This document shows, piece by piece, positions 41,215 to 49,916 of a stretch of DNA of 64,000 nucleotides (the stretch's first letter is position 1; the number at the start of each line of letters is the position of its first letter). A program made the position numbers and the translations under genes. This DNA comes from Hydrogenophaga sp. (GTDB lineage Bacteria; Pseudomonadota; Gammaproteobacteria; Burkholderiales; Burkholderiaceae_C). The DNA is taken from positions 235 through 64,234 of the forward strand of contig NZ_WVZN01000008.1 in assembly GCF_011772445.1 (NCBI RefSeq). The letters run 5' to 3'. The notes under the pieces are model-generated. The model had not been told where the DNA came from and did no database searches. It worked only from the letters and a program-made list of their open reading frames with translations.

Positions 41215-42453
41215 TCAGGCCCGGCGACCCCGCGCCGCCGCCACCCGCCGCCCCGCCCGCTTCTTCCACCAGATGTACACCCCCGTGCCACTGAGCCCCG
41301 CGCTGGCCAGGCCCAGCAGAAAGACCAGCACCTTGAACGGCTGGCCCCACACGTCGGCCATGTGCAGGGCCAGCAGCCAGGTGGTGAAGGTGTCGCCGCC
41401 CGATTCGCCGGTGGGCACGTAGCTGCCGAGCAGCGCGCCGGTGGCGGCGTCGAAGTCCAGCGAGGTGATGCCGCGGCGGTCGCGGATGTCGCGGTCGCTG
41501 CGCACGCGGTAGTGGAACGTGCCGCGGTGCGGGCTGTAAGACAGGCGCTCCTCGTTGAGCACCTCGAAGCCCTTGTCGCGCGCCACGCCAGCCATCAGCT
41601 CGCGCCCGCGCTCAAGGCCGGCGGGCCAGCCCATGGCGGGTTCGTCGCGCGGCACCGGCTTCACGGCCGGTGCGGCGGGGCGCTCCTGCGTGCCGGCGAT
41701 GGCGTGCATGGCGGGGTAGTAAACGCTGCCCAGGTTGAAGGCCACGCTGGACCAGGCGAAGACGAACATCCAGGCCCACAGCCACAGGCCGCCCGCGCGG
41801 TGCAGGTCGAACCAGCGCTTGTAGCGGCCGTGGCTCCAGCGCAAGCGCCAGGCCGGCACCCAGCGGCGCCACCACGAGGCCTTGCCCGGCGACGAGGGCG
41901 CTGCCGATCGTGGCAACGTGAGCGCCGCACCCACGAAGCAGTCCAGCGTCCACAGCAGCGCGACCACGCCGAAGACGGTGGTGCCCACCGCGCCCAGCGC
42001 CACCTCGTAGTGCAGCCGGTAGATGAAGGGCATGAGGTTGCTCCAGCCCTGCGTGATGTCACCCCAGCGGCGCCCGCCCAGCACCTGCCCGGTGTAGGGG
42101 TTGACGAAGACCTCGTCCTCTTCGATGGGCAGGTGCTCGCCGGTGGCCGGGTCTTCCGGGCCGAGGATGAAGAACACGGCCGGCGCGCCGGGCGTGTGCG
42201 TGAGCGGCACGTAGTTGACCTCGGCCTCGGGGTGCCGCTGGCGCACGCGTTCGCGCAGCGTCAGCGCCGGCAAGGGCTTTGCGTCGGCGGACGGCGGCTG
42301 AACGCGCAGCCACTGCGGGTTGATGGCGGCGTCGAAGGCGTGGTACCAGGCGAGCACCGCGCCGGTGAGGCCGGCCAGCACGATGAAGGCCGCCATCACC
42401 AGCCCCACGTACCGGTGCAGCCACACCAGGCCTGCGCGCAGGCGCGGGGGCAT
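41215..42453 (-). CDS. PepSY-associated TM protein, iron-uptake type
   Basis: 412 residues with four membrane helices: HRYVGLVMAAFIVLAGLTGAVLAWYH near the start, the segment VGTTVFGVVALLWTLDCFVG, LWAWMFVFAWSSVAFNLG and a final VLVFLLGLASAGLSGTGVYIWW. Periplasmic PepSY-type loops lie between. Conserved His residues in helix 1 and AGGLWLWAWM suit the PiuB/FegC-like family linked to ferric-siderophore reduction. It follows the TonB receptor with an ATGA overlap in the same operon. Confidence 0.92.
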   Translation of the reverse strand: MPPRLRAGLVWLHRYVGLVMAAFIVLAGLTGAVLAWYHAFDAAINPQWLRVQPPSADAKPLPALTLRERVRQRHPEAEVNYVPLTHTPGAPAVFFILGPEDPATGEHLPIEEDEVFVNPYTGQVLGGRRWGDITQGWSNLMPFIYRLHYEVALGAVGTTVFGVVALLWTLDCFVGAALTLPRSAAPSSPGKASWWRRWVPAWRLRWSHGRYKRWFDLHRAGGLWLWAWMFVFAWSSVAFNLGSVYYPAMHAIAGTQERPAAPAVKPVPRDEPAMGWPAGLERGRELMAGVARDKGFEVLNEERLSYSPHRGTFHYRVRSDRDIRDRRGITSLDFDAATGALLGSYVPTGESGGDTFTTWLLALHMADVWGQPFKVLVFLLGLASAGLSGTGVYIWWKKRAGRRVAAARGRRA

Positions 42454-44741
42454 CAGAAGCGCAGCGTGGCGGTCAGGCGGAACTCACGCCCCGGCTCGCG
42501 CGAGCCGACGATGCCTTCGTAGCCGGGAATGTGCTGAAAGTCCTCGTTGCTGGCGTGGTCCAGGTAGTCCTTGTCGAACAGGTTGGCGATGACGAAGTTG
42601 AGCGTGAAGCGTTCGCTGCCCGTGGGGCGCCAGGTGGCGTAGATGTCGTGCACCGCGTAGCCGGGCTTGCGCACGCGGCCCACGGGCGTGTCCAGCGAGT
42701 CGATGCCCTGCACGAAGCGGCCGGCCCAGCCGACATCGAGGCGCGGGTTGATCCGCCAGTCCACGCTGGTGGTGAGCGTGTTGCCGATGCTGGCGCCCAG
42801 GCCGTTGTGGTCGTAGACGTTGAGCCGCTCGCCGTTGAGCATGGCGCGGTTGTGGTGCAGGCTGGCGCCCAGTTGCACGGCCCTCCAGTCGTAGGTGGTC
42901 TGCAGCAGCGCGCCGCGCGAACGCAACTCGCCCACGTTGAGGTAGCGGGCCGGGTTGCCGATGGGGTCGGCGATGGCGTCGCGGATGGTGGTGTCGTAGA
43001 CCTTGCCGTTCAGGCGCCAGGCGCCCTGCCCGGCCTCGAAGCCGATCTCGGACGTGCGCGCGCGCTCGGGGCGCAGATTGGGGTCGTTGGTGATCGAATC
43101 GAGCTTGAAGGCGTCGCGAATCTTGGGCCCGCGCAAGGCGCGGGAATGGCCGGCCAGCAGGGCGAATTGCGGCGTCACGGCGTAGCGCAGGCTGGCGTTG
43201 GGGCTGGTGCCGCTGTGCTCCAGCGACAGGCCGTTGGCGTCCCTGAGCGTGTAGCGGTCGTGGCGCGCGCCCACGTCCAGGGTGAGGGCCTGGGTGAGCG
43301 TGATGCGATCCTGCACGTACAGGCCGCTGACCTTGCCGTTTTCCTCTTCCGAGCGCGGGTCGGTGGCGGGCCCGGCCGTGCTGCGGTCCTTGCGGTGGTC
43401 CAGACCCACGGTGATCTGATGGCGCTCAGTGTGAAAGGTGTTGCGCAGGTCGACACCGGTGGACGCGATGCTGCCCTGGTAGCGGCCCCAGCGGCCGATG
43501 ACGTTCTGCTCCAGATCGGTGTCGGTCTGGTAGAGGTTGAAGGTCAGGTCGATCAGCGGGTTGGCGGGGCGCCAGGCATAGCCCAGGTTCCAGGTGGTGC
43601 GCTCGCTCTGCAGCGGGTAGGCGCGGTTGAAGCTGCTGGGCACCCACTGCGGGCGCTGCGAACGCTCGCCTTCGTCCTCGTGGCGGTCGTAGCTCAGGCG
43701 CACGGTGTGATCGGGGGTGAGCCTGCCCACGAGCTTGAAGAAGCCCAATTGCTGTTCCGAGCCCGTGGTGGCCACGCGGCGGCCGGCGCCGTCTTCGTAG
43801 TCCTTGAAGTCCTGGTCGGTGAGCGCGGCCAGGGCGGACCAGTCGTCCGTCAGACGACCGTAGACGCTGCTGTGCAGCTTGAAGCCGTCCGAGTTGCTGA
43901 AATAGCTGCCCTTGAGCATGGCGCCCACGCGCTGGCCATCGCGCAGCAGGTCTTCCGGGTCCTTGGTGACGAAGCGCACCGCGCCGCCCAATGCACCCGG
44001 GCCGGCGGTGGCGTCTCCCGTGCCGGGGCGCACCTCCACTCGCTTGATGAGCTCGGGCTCGAGCTGCACGCGACCGGTGTGGTGGAAGGCCTGCGCGGCC
44101 TGCCCGGCGCCGTCGATGGTGACATTGAGCAGCGTGTCCTCGATGCCGCGCAGGTAGATCTTCTGCGCCACCGAATGGCCACCGCCCACGGCCATTTCGG
44201 CCTGGCCGGCGAACATGTCCTCCAGGTCGTTGGCGGCGGTGCGCTCCAGGGTGCGCGCGGTGACGATGCCGGGCTCCACCGGCCCGGGTTCACCGCGGAG
44301 GCGGAAGGTGCCGGGGGCGTCGTGTTCGGCCACCACGTTCACCTCGCGCAGGGTGCGATCGGACGCCGGTGCGGCGGAGGCGGGCGGCGCGGCGCGCAGG
44401 ACCACGCCGCCGCCCTCCTCGCTGGCCGCGAGGCCGCTGCCGGCCAGCAGGCGCTGCAGGGCCTCGCGCAGGCTCATGGTGCCGCTGAGCGCGGGCGCCG
44501 TCTTGCCGGCCACCAGGTCGGCGTTCACCGAGATGGCCACGCCGGCCTGACGCGCCAGCGCGTTGAGCGCCTGGCCCAGGGGCTGCGCGCTCAACGAGAA
44601 GGCCTGAGGCCGGGACAAGGCCGCGTCGGGCGCGGCGCTCTGGGCGAAGGCCTGCGAAGCCTGCAGCGCGGCAAGCGCTGCGGCGCAGGCCAGCACGGTG
44701 GCGGGCCAGCGGCGGGGCGAAGCAGAGGGGGAACGGGGCAT
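42453..44741 (-). CDS. TonB-dependent siderophore receptor with STN signalling domain
   Basis: 762 residues from ATG 44741; the frame upstream to 44843 is not supported. A signal peptide ends at QAFAQ. The STN/secretin-like domain (about 45-110) reads FSLSAQPLGQALNALARQAG and MSLREALQRLLAGSGLA, used to signal to FecR. The plug has a TonB-box-like region before LREVNVVAEHD and RVEVRPGTGDATAGPGALGG. The 22-strand barrel ends in a terminal aromatic (LTATLRF). It imports a ferric chelate; which one is unknown. Confidence 0.94.
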   Translation of the reverse strand: MPRSPSASPRRWPATVLACAAALAALQASQAFAQSAAPDAALSRPQAFSLSAQPLGQALNALARQAGVAISVNADLVAGKTAPALSGTMSLREALQRLLAGSGLAASEEGGGVVLRAAPPASAAPASDRTLREVNVVAEHDAPGTFRLRGEPGPVEPGIVTARTLERTAANDLEDMFAGQAEMAVGGGHSVAQKIYLRGIEDTLLNVTIDGAGQAAQAFHHTGRVQLEPELIKRVEVRPGTGDATAGPGALGGAVRFVTKDPEDLLRDGQRVGAMLKGSYFSNSDGFKLHSSVYGRLTDDWSALAALTDQDFKDYEDGAGRRVATTGSEQQLGFFKLVGRLTPDHTVRLSYDRHEDEGERSQRPQWVPSSFNRAYPLQSERTTWNLGYAWRPANPLIDLTFNLYQTDTDLEQNVIGRWGRYQGSIASTGVDLRNTFHTERHQITVGLDHRKDRSTAGPATDPRSEEENGKVSGLYVQDRITLTQALTLDVGARHDRYTLRDANGLSLEHSGTSPNASLRYAVTPQFALLAGHSRALRGPKIRDAFKLDSITNDPNLRPERARTSEIGFEAGQGAWRLNGKVYDTTIRDAIADPIGNPARYLNVGELRSRGALLQTTYDWRAVQLGASLHHNRAMLNGERLNVYDHNGLGASIGNTLTTSVDWRINPRLDVGWAGRFVQGIDSLDTPVGRVRKPGYAVHDIYATWRPTGSERFTLNFVIANLFDKDYLDHASNEDFQHIPGYEGIVGSREPGREFRLTATLRF

Positions 44742-44811
44742 GGGAAACGTCCTTTCAGCGGCTTGGTTGCCGTGAAGACGCGGCCTGCCCCGAACACCGG
44801 ACAAAAATTTT

Positions 44812-45846
44812 TCAGCGGCGCGCGAGGATGCGCACGCTGCCATCTGCCACGCGCTCGGTGCGCACCGGCAGGATGCCCGGCAGGGCCTCGACGAAAGCCT
44901 TGGGCGAGCGCACCGGAAAGCTGCCCGTGAGGCGCAGGCGCTGCAGCGCGGGCTCGTCGGCCAGGTGCAACGGCGCGTTCAGGTAGTCGTTCCAGCGGGC
45001 CACGGCCTCGGGCAGCGGGGTGTTGTCGAACACCAGCCAGCCTTGGCGCCAGGCGCCCACCTGGGCGGCCTGCACGCCGTGCACGGGCGCCAGGGCGCCG
45101 TCTTGCGTGAGTACGGCCTGGCCAGCCTCCAGCACGGTCTGCGCCGGATCGCCCAGCGTCGCGGGCACGCCGCCCGCCGGCAGGGCACCGGCCCACACCG
45201 CCACCCGGCCCTCCGCGACGGCCACACGCATGCGGTCGTGGCGCGCCTCCACCGTGAACACGGTGCCCAGCACGCGCACGCGGCCGAAGGGCGTCACCAC
45301 CACGAAGGGGCGGCTGGCGTCGCTGGCCACGCTGAAGCGCGCCTCGCCCTCGTCCAGCCAGGCCTCGCGGCGGTCGCGGTACAGGGCGATGCTCAGGCGC
45401 GTGCGCGCGTCCACGGCCAGGCCACTGCCGTCGGGCAGCGTGGTGGTGCGGATCTGCCCGCGTTCGGTGCCGAGCGCGAGTTCGTGCAGCGGCTGGCGCC
45501 AGTGCCAGCGCGCCAGGACGCCGGTGCCCGCCAGCAGCGCGCCCAGGCCCAGCACCGACAAGGCCTTGCGCCGGCCATTGCGCAGGCGCTCCTGCTGCGG
45601 GGGTGGCACGGGCACGTCACCGCGCAGGGCGTCGGCGCAGGTCGCGTCCCAGCCGGCGCGCGCGGCGCCGTAGGCGATCTCGTGATCCGGGTGGGCGGCG
45701 CGCCATCGGGCCAGGGTCTCGCGGGCGGTGTCGGCGGTGTGGGCGTCGCCGCCGTTCATGCGCGCGATCAGCAGCAGCGCGTGTTCCAGCTGAGCGCGCG
45801 GCGAGGCTGGCATCGGGCCGGTGGAGGGCGCGCGGGCGTTCGGCAT
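44812..45846 (-). CDS. fecR: FecR-type anti-sigma factor
   Basis: 344 residues. The cytoplasmic N-terminal domain (about 1-90) has the paired-Trp pattern ARWRAAHPDHEIAYGAARAGWD. One membrane helix follows (ALSVLGLGALLAGTGVLA). The periplasmic FecR domain is TTTLPDGSGLAVDARTRLSI, then FVVVTPFGRVRVLGTVFTVE. It ends with an STN-like C-terminal domain (FDNTPLPEAVARWNDYLNAP). It transmits receptor occupancy to the FecI sigma factor encoded 13 bases upstream. Confidence 0.93.
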   Translation of the reverse strand: MPNARAPSTGPMPASPRAQLEHALLLIARMNGGDAHTADTARETLARWRAAHPDHEIAYGAARAGWDATCADALRGDVPVPPPQQERLRNGRRKALSVLGLGALLAGTGVLARWHWRQPLHELALGTERGQIRTTTLPDGSGLAVDARTRLSIALYRDRREAWLDEGEARFSVASDASRPFVVVTPFGRVRVLGTVFTVEARHDRMRVAVAEGRVAVWAGALPAGGVPATLGDPAQTVLEAGQAVLTQDGALAPVHGVQAAQVGAWRQGWLVFDNTPLPEAVARWNDYLNAPLHLADEPALQRLRLTGSFPVRSPKAFVEALPGILPVRTERVADGSVRILARR

Positions 45847-45859
45847 GGTCGGCTCGTGT

Positions 45860-46336
45860 TCAGGCGGCGTAGGTGCTGGCCAGGTCCATCAGGTCGCACA
45901 CCGCGCGCACCACGTGCTTTTCGATCGCGTCGACGCTCACGCCCTGGTGCTCGGCCGCCTGGGCGTGCGAGTAGCCGTAAACGCGCACGAGGATGAAGGC
46001 CTCGCGGCGGCGGCTGGGCAGCCGGGCCAGGCGCAACGCCAATCGGGAAAGCTGCTGCCGCGCGCTGGCCACGCGGTCGGCCGCCGGCGCCTCGTCGCGG
46101 AGCAACAGACCCAGCGTGTCCAGCATCCCGGCCTCCACCCGGCGGCGGCGCGCCTCATCGATGACGATGTTCTTGCCCGTGCGGTACAGCAGCGCGCGCA
46201 TGTCCTGCACCAACGCGTGCGTCTGCATGCCCAGCACGCGGGCATAACTCTCCTGCACCACGTCGGCCGCGGCGTCCCGACTCTGCAAGGCGCGCGAGAA
46301 GTAGTTCAGCAGTTCGGCGTAGTAGTGGGTGGCCAC
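45860..46336 (-). CDS. fecI: FecI-type extracytoplasmic-function sigma factor
   Basis: 158 residues. Region 2 is SRDAAADVVQESYARVLGMQ with the DVVQES core-binding motif, and region 4 is LARLPSRRREAFILVRVYGY then SHAQAAEHQGVSVDAIEKHV. Order FecI-FecR-receptor is the classic ferric-citrate-type surface-signalling unit. A Fur-box-like palindrome lies 29 bases upstream. Confidence 0.94.
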   Translation of the reverse strand: MATHYYAELLNYFSRALQSRDAAADVVQESYARVLGMQTHALVQDMRALLYRTGKNIVIDEARRRRVEAGMLDTLGLLLRDEAPAADRVASARQQLSRLALRLARLPSRRREAFILVRVYGYSHAQAAEHQGVSVDAIEKHVVRAVCDLMDLASTYAA

Positions 46337-46364
46337 AGGATGCGGGCGAGATGGCCTCGTCGCA

Positions 46365-46383
46365 AATGAGATTTATTCTCATT
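46365..46383. promoter_or_regulatory. Fur-box-like palindrome before fecI
   Basis: AATGAGA, five bases, TCTCATT: a perfect 7-base inverted repeat of the 19-base Fur type. It lies 29-47 bases upstream of fecI and overlaps the stop codon of the upstream LysR gene. It should make the whole FecI-FecR-receptor-PepSY operon iron-repressed. Confidence 0.8.
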
Positions 46384-47305
46384 ATGGAGCATTTCTCCGG
46401 TTCGCTGCCGCCGCCCACGCCCTGGCGTGTCCAAGCGCGAAGCGCACAAAGCTCTCCACGGCCGGGGACACCGACGGGCGCTCGCGCACGAACATCGCGG
46501 CCCGCCAGTTCACCTGCGGTTGCTTCAAGGGCCGGAACACCAGGCCGAAGCCCTGCACGAGGCGTTCGGTCAAGGCGGGGCTCACCACCGCGCCGGCGCC
46601 CACCCGCAGCATGGAGAGCGCGGTGTTGACCCGGTGAACGGGCTGGATGCGGCGCGGGTGGTGGCGTGGCGGCACGTGGCTCAGCACGTGCGTGGCGAAG
46701 TTGGGCATGTAGTTGATCAGCGGCGCGTCGCGCAGGGCCTTCCAGCTCACCGCTTCCAGCCGGCTCAAGGGATCGTCGGGGTTCAGGGCCACGCACATCG
46801 GGTCGGGCCACAGGGGATGCTCCCGCACCCGGTCGTCTCCCATGACGCCAGCCGGCCCGAACCCGACATCGGCACTGCCCTGCTGCAAGCCAGCCAGCAC
46901 CTGCTCGATGGGCACGTCTTCGAAGCAGACCTCGATGCCGGGCTGTGCCGCCTGGTAGCGCGCGATGAGCTCGGGCATGAGCGTGCACGACAAGGGCTCC
47001 GGCGCCGCCACGCGCACGACACCCCGGCGCAGCTCCTTGAGGTCAGACAGGCTGTCGAGGGCTTCGTCCAAGGTGGCCAGCACGCGCCGCGACATCGGCT
47101 CGAACGACTGCCCCACGCTGGACAGCGAGACGCTGCGCGTGTTGCGGTCGAGCAGGCGCACGCCCACCCGGTCCTCCAGCTCACGGATCAGTCCACTGAG
47201 CGCGGCCTGCGAGAGGTTCATCGCCCGGGCCGCCTCGGAAAAACTGCCCGCGTCCACCACCGCGAGGAAGGCGTTCAGCTGGCGCAGCGTGACATGCATG
47301 CTCAT
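46382..47305 (-). CDS. LysR-family regulator
   Basis: 307 residues. The HTH is LRQLNAFLAVVDAGSFSEAA then RAMNLSQAALSGLIRELEDR. The effector domain is GVVRVAAPEPLSCTLMPELI. It is divergent from the carboxylesterase gene at 47463 with CGATA-type inverted repeats between them, so the esterase is the likely target. Its stop codon falls inside the Fur box of the iron operon. Confidence 0.93.
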   Translation of the reverse strand: MSMHVTLRQLNAFLAVVDAGSFSEAARAMNLSQAALSGLIRELEDRVGVRLLDRNTRSVSLSSVGQSFEPMSRRVLATLDEALDSLSDLKELRRGVVRVAAPEPLSCTLMPELIARYQAAQPGIEVCFEDVPIEQVLAGLQQGSADVGFGPAGVMGDDRVREHPLWPDPMCVALNPDDPLSRLEAVSWKALRDAPLINYMPNFATHVLSHVPPRHHPRRIQPVHRVNTALSMLRVGAGAVVSPALTERLVQGFGLVFRPLKQPQVNWRAAMFVRERPSVSPAVESFVRFALGHARAWAAAANRRNAP

Positions 47306-47336
47306 GACGGACTCCTCGGCAATGGCTCGGGCGACT

Positions 47337-47401
47337 TATCGGCAAAAGCGATAGGTTGCTCGAAAAATGCCATTTGTCCGATAGGGTGAGTCCCACTATC
47401 G
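47337..47401. promoter_or_regulatory. CGATA-type inverted repeats in the lysR/esterase promoter region
   Basis: TATCG-N7-CGATA at 47337-47353 and CGATAG-N11-CTATCG at 47379-47401 share the CGATA core. The first lies 32 bases from the lysR start, the second ends 62 bases before the esterase start. Such paired dyads suit recognition and activation sites of a LysR protein. Confidence 0.6.
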
Positions 47402-47462
47402 TGCGCCCACCGCCACCCGCGGCGATCGGGTGCGGGCGCCCATCCACTACGAGGAGACACCC

Positions 47463-49199
47463 ATGTCGAGACTGCGCGCGTCCGCGCTGTGCCTGTTGCT
47501 GGCCGGCCTTGCCGGCTGCGCCGCCATGCAGGGCGGCACGACCATCACCCAGCGCAACACCACCCACGGCCCCGTGCTCGGTGTCGACGACAGCCAGGCC
47601 ACGGGCACCTACCACTGGAAAGGCATTCCCTTCGCCGCGCCCCCCGTGGGCGAACGTCGCTGGCGGGCACCGGCCGACCCGGTCGCCTGGCGCACGCTGC
47701 GTCCGGCGACGGCCTTCGCCCCCGCCTGCGTGCAGACGGGCCGGCTCTACGGCCCCGGTCTGAACAACCGCTACGACGCCACCATCGGCAGCACCCTGGG
47801 CCAGACGCTGGGCTCGGAGGACTGCCTGTACCTCAACATCTGGCAACCCGCCGCCGCGTCGAGCCGGCCGCGGCCCGTCATCGTGTGGGTGCATGGCGGC
47901 AGCAACATCACGGGCTACGCGGCCGACCCGGTGTACGACGGCGCGGCGCTGGCCCGCACGGCCGACGCGGTGGTGGTGTCCGTGCAGTACCGGCTGGGCA
48001 TCTTCGGCTTCCTCGACCTGGACGCGCTCAAGACCGGCCAGGCCGACGAGGACTCGGGCAATTTCGCCCTGCTCGACATCGTGAAGGCCCTGGGTTTCGT
48101 GCAGTCGAACATCGCGCAGTTCGGCGGCGACCCGGCGCAGGTGACGCTGATGGGCGAGTCCGCCGGCGCGGTCAACGTCTATGCCCTGCTGGCCTCGCCC
48201 ATGCTGGCCCAGCGCGAACCCAAGCTGTTCCACCGCGTGATCGCCTTGAGCGGCGGCATTTCCTCGGCCGCCACCTTGCCGCCCGGTTCGATCGCGGGCG
48301 TTCTGCCACGGTCCGTGTGGCGGCAGCGCGGCCAGGGCTTGCTGGAGCATTCGCTGATCGCCGACGGCAGCGCCAAGGACGAGGCGGCGGCCAAGGCGGC
48401 AGTGTCCTCGCGCCGCCCCGAGGATTGGGCGACATACCTGCGCGCCCGATCGGCCGACGAGCTCCTGACGACGGTGCAGAAGCGCCTGGTGCCCGCGCGG
48501 CTGTCCGGCTCCAACCCCATCCCCGACGGCCACGTGGTGGCGACCGACCCGATCGCGGCCATTCGCGCGGGGCGCTATGTGAAGGGGCCGGTACTGGCGG
48601 GCAACACCCGCGACGAAACCAAGCTCTTTCCCACCTTGCTGGCCATCCGCCATTCGCTCGGCGGCGTGAGCGGTCGCCTGATCGACGACGCGGCCGTTTT
48701 TCGCATCGCCCACACCTACGACCCGGAGGCGGCGCCCACCACGCGCATCGAGGACTGGATTCCGCAGAGCCTGCTGCCGACGGACGCGCCGGGCACCGGC
48801 TTCGACGCCCGCAGCCGCGAGCTGGACCGCATCTGGTTCGGCGCCATCCGCGACGACGTGCTCGGCGCCCTGCGCTCGCAGCAGCCGCAGGTGTGGCACT
48901 ACCGCTTCGACTGGGACGAGTTGCCCGTGCCTTTCGACCGGATCTTCGGCGCGGCGCACGCCTTCGACCTGCCCTTCGTCTTCGGCAACTTCGGCCCCTC
49001 GCTGTTCGCCAACATCTCGTTCACCCGGGCCAACCGGCCCGGGCGCGAGGCGCTGTCGACAGCGATGATGAAGTCGGTGGGCGCGTTCGCCCACCATGGC
49101 GACCCGAACCACCCTGGCCTGGGCACCGCCTGGCCGCAATGGCCCGCCAGCCTGGTGTTCGATGCGGATTTGCAGCGCGCGCGGCTGGGAGTGAAGTAG
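47463..49199 (+). CDS. type B carboxylesterase, lipoprotein
   Basis: 578 residues from ATG 47463 (GAGGAGACACCC upstream). The lipoprotein signal is LCLLLAGLAGCAAM. The alpha/beta-hydrolase body has the type B signatures SEDCLYLNIWQP, VIVWVHGGSNITGYAAD (oxyanion hole) and the nucleophile elbow TLMGESAGAVNVY. The catalytic His is probably in AFAHHGDPNHPG. It hydrolyses esters at the outer membrane or periplasm. Regulated by the divergent LysR protein. Confidence 0.93.
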   Translation: MSRLRASALCLLLAGLAGCAAMQGGTTITQRNTTHGPVLGVDDSQATGTYHWKGIPFAAPPVGERRWRAPADPVAWRTLRPATAFAPACVQTGRLYGPGLNNRYDATIGSTLGQTLGSEDCLYLNIWQPAAASSRPRPVIVWVHGGSNITGYAADPVYDGAALARTADAVVVSVQYRLGIFGFLDLDALKTGQADEDSGNFALLDIVKALGFVQSNIAQFGGDPAQVTLMGESAGAVNVYALLASPMLAQREPKLFHRVIALSGGISSAATLPPGSIAGVLPRSVWRQRGQGLLEHSLIADGSAKDEAAAKAAVSSRRPEDWATYLRARSADELLTTVQKRLVPARLSGSNPIPDGHVVATDPIAAIRAGRYVKGPVLAGNTRDETKLFPTLLAIRHSLGGVSGRLIDDAAVFRIAHTYDPEAAPTTRIEDWIPQSLLPTDAPGTGFDARSRELDRIWFGAIRDDVLGALRSQQPQVWHYRFDWDELPVPFDRIFGAAHAFDLPFVFGNFGPSLFANISFTRANRPGREALSTAMMKSVGAFAHHGDPNHPGLGTAWPQWPASLVFDADLQRARLGVK

Positions 49200-49293
49200 C
49201 GCGCGATCGCTTCACACCTGCCGTGCGGCCTGGCGGCAAGCACGGCCAGCTTCGAATACCCTGTCGGAGTACAGGGCCTGAGCGGCGTATAAA

Positions 49294-49310
49294 GTACCAA
49301 TTTTTGGTAC
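49294..49310. promoter_or_regulatory. hicAB promoter/operator palindrome
   Basis: GTACCAA, three bases, TTGGTAC: a perfect 7-base inverted repeat. It directly follows GTATAAAG, a good -10 element, and ends 12 bases before the hicA start. This is the expected position for HicB autorepression. Confidence 0.7.
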
Positions 49311-49322
49311 CATTTGATCAAC

Positions 49323-49577
49323 GTGAAGCGCAGCCACGAACGCACGCTGAAGCAGCTTTGGGCCCATCCGGTCAGCGCGAACCTCGCGTGGAAGGACATC
49401 GAAGCGCTGTTTCGAGCCTTGGGTGCCGATGTATCGGAACGAGAAGGCAGCCGGGTGGCCGTGGTGCTCTTTGGCGAAGTGAAGGTGTTTCATCGGCCCC
49501 ATCCTTCGCCGCACACAGACAAGGGAGCGGTTGCCAGCGTCAGGCGCTGGCTGGAACAACACGGAGTCAAAGCATGA
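49323..49577 (+). CDS. hicA: HicA-type mRNA interferase toxin
   Basis: 84 residues from GTG 49323, chosen because it aligns the N-terminus with typical HicA proteins; TTG 49314 is also in frame. Family features are LKQLWAHPVSANLAWKDIEA, LFRALGADVSEREGSRVAVV and the C-terminal FHRPHPSPHTDKGAVASVRR. The last contains the His used in RNA cleavage. It overlaps hicB by four bases. Confidence 0.92.
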   Translation: MKRSHERTLKQLWAHPVSANLAWKDIEALFRALGADVSEREGSRVAVVLFGEVKVFHRPHPSPHTDKGAVASVRRWLEQHGVKA

Positions 49578-49906
49578 ACGTCATGACCGTTGATGGCTAT
49601 CAGGCCCGCATCGAGTACGACGCTGAATCCGACCAGTTTCGCGGCGAGATCCTCGGGCTCAACGGCGGCGCCGACTTTTTTGGCCGCAACCCGAAAGAAC
49701 TGCGGGCGGAGTTCCGAAAATCCCTCGCCGTGTTCCTTGAAGTGTGCCGAGAGAAGGGCATCGAGCCCCGGCGCAGCTACTCGGGCAGGTTCAACCTGCG
49801 CATACCGGCCGAACTGCACGAGCGCCTGGCCATCGTGGCGCAGGCCGAGGGCAAGAGCATCAACACGGTGGCGCAGGAGGCATTGCAGCAAAGGCTCGCC
49901 GCCTGA
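49574..49906 (+). CDS. hicB: HicB-type antitoxin
   Basis: 110 residues. The partial RNase H-like N-domain is YQARIEYDAESDQFRGEILG, then DFFGRNPKELRAEFRKSL. The C-terminal ribbon-helix-helix, FNLRIPAELHERLAIVAQAE, then GKSINTVAQEALQQRL, binds the operator. It neutralises HicA and represses the operon. It is convergent with the RND transporter gene, ten bases apart. Confidence 0.93.
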   Translation: MNVMTVDGYQARIEYDAESDQFRGEILGLNGGADFFGRNPKELRAEFRKSLAVFLEVCREKGIEPRRSYSGRFNLRIPAELHERLAIVAQAEGKSINTVAQEALQQRLAA

Positions 49907-49916
49907 ACCCCGGCCC

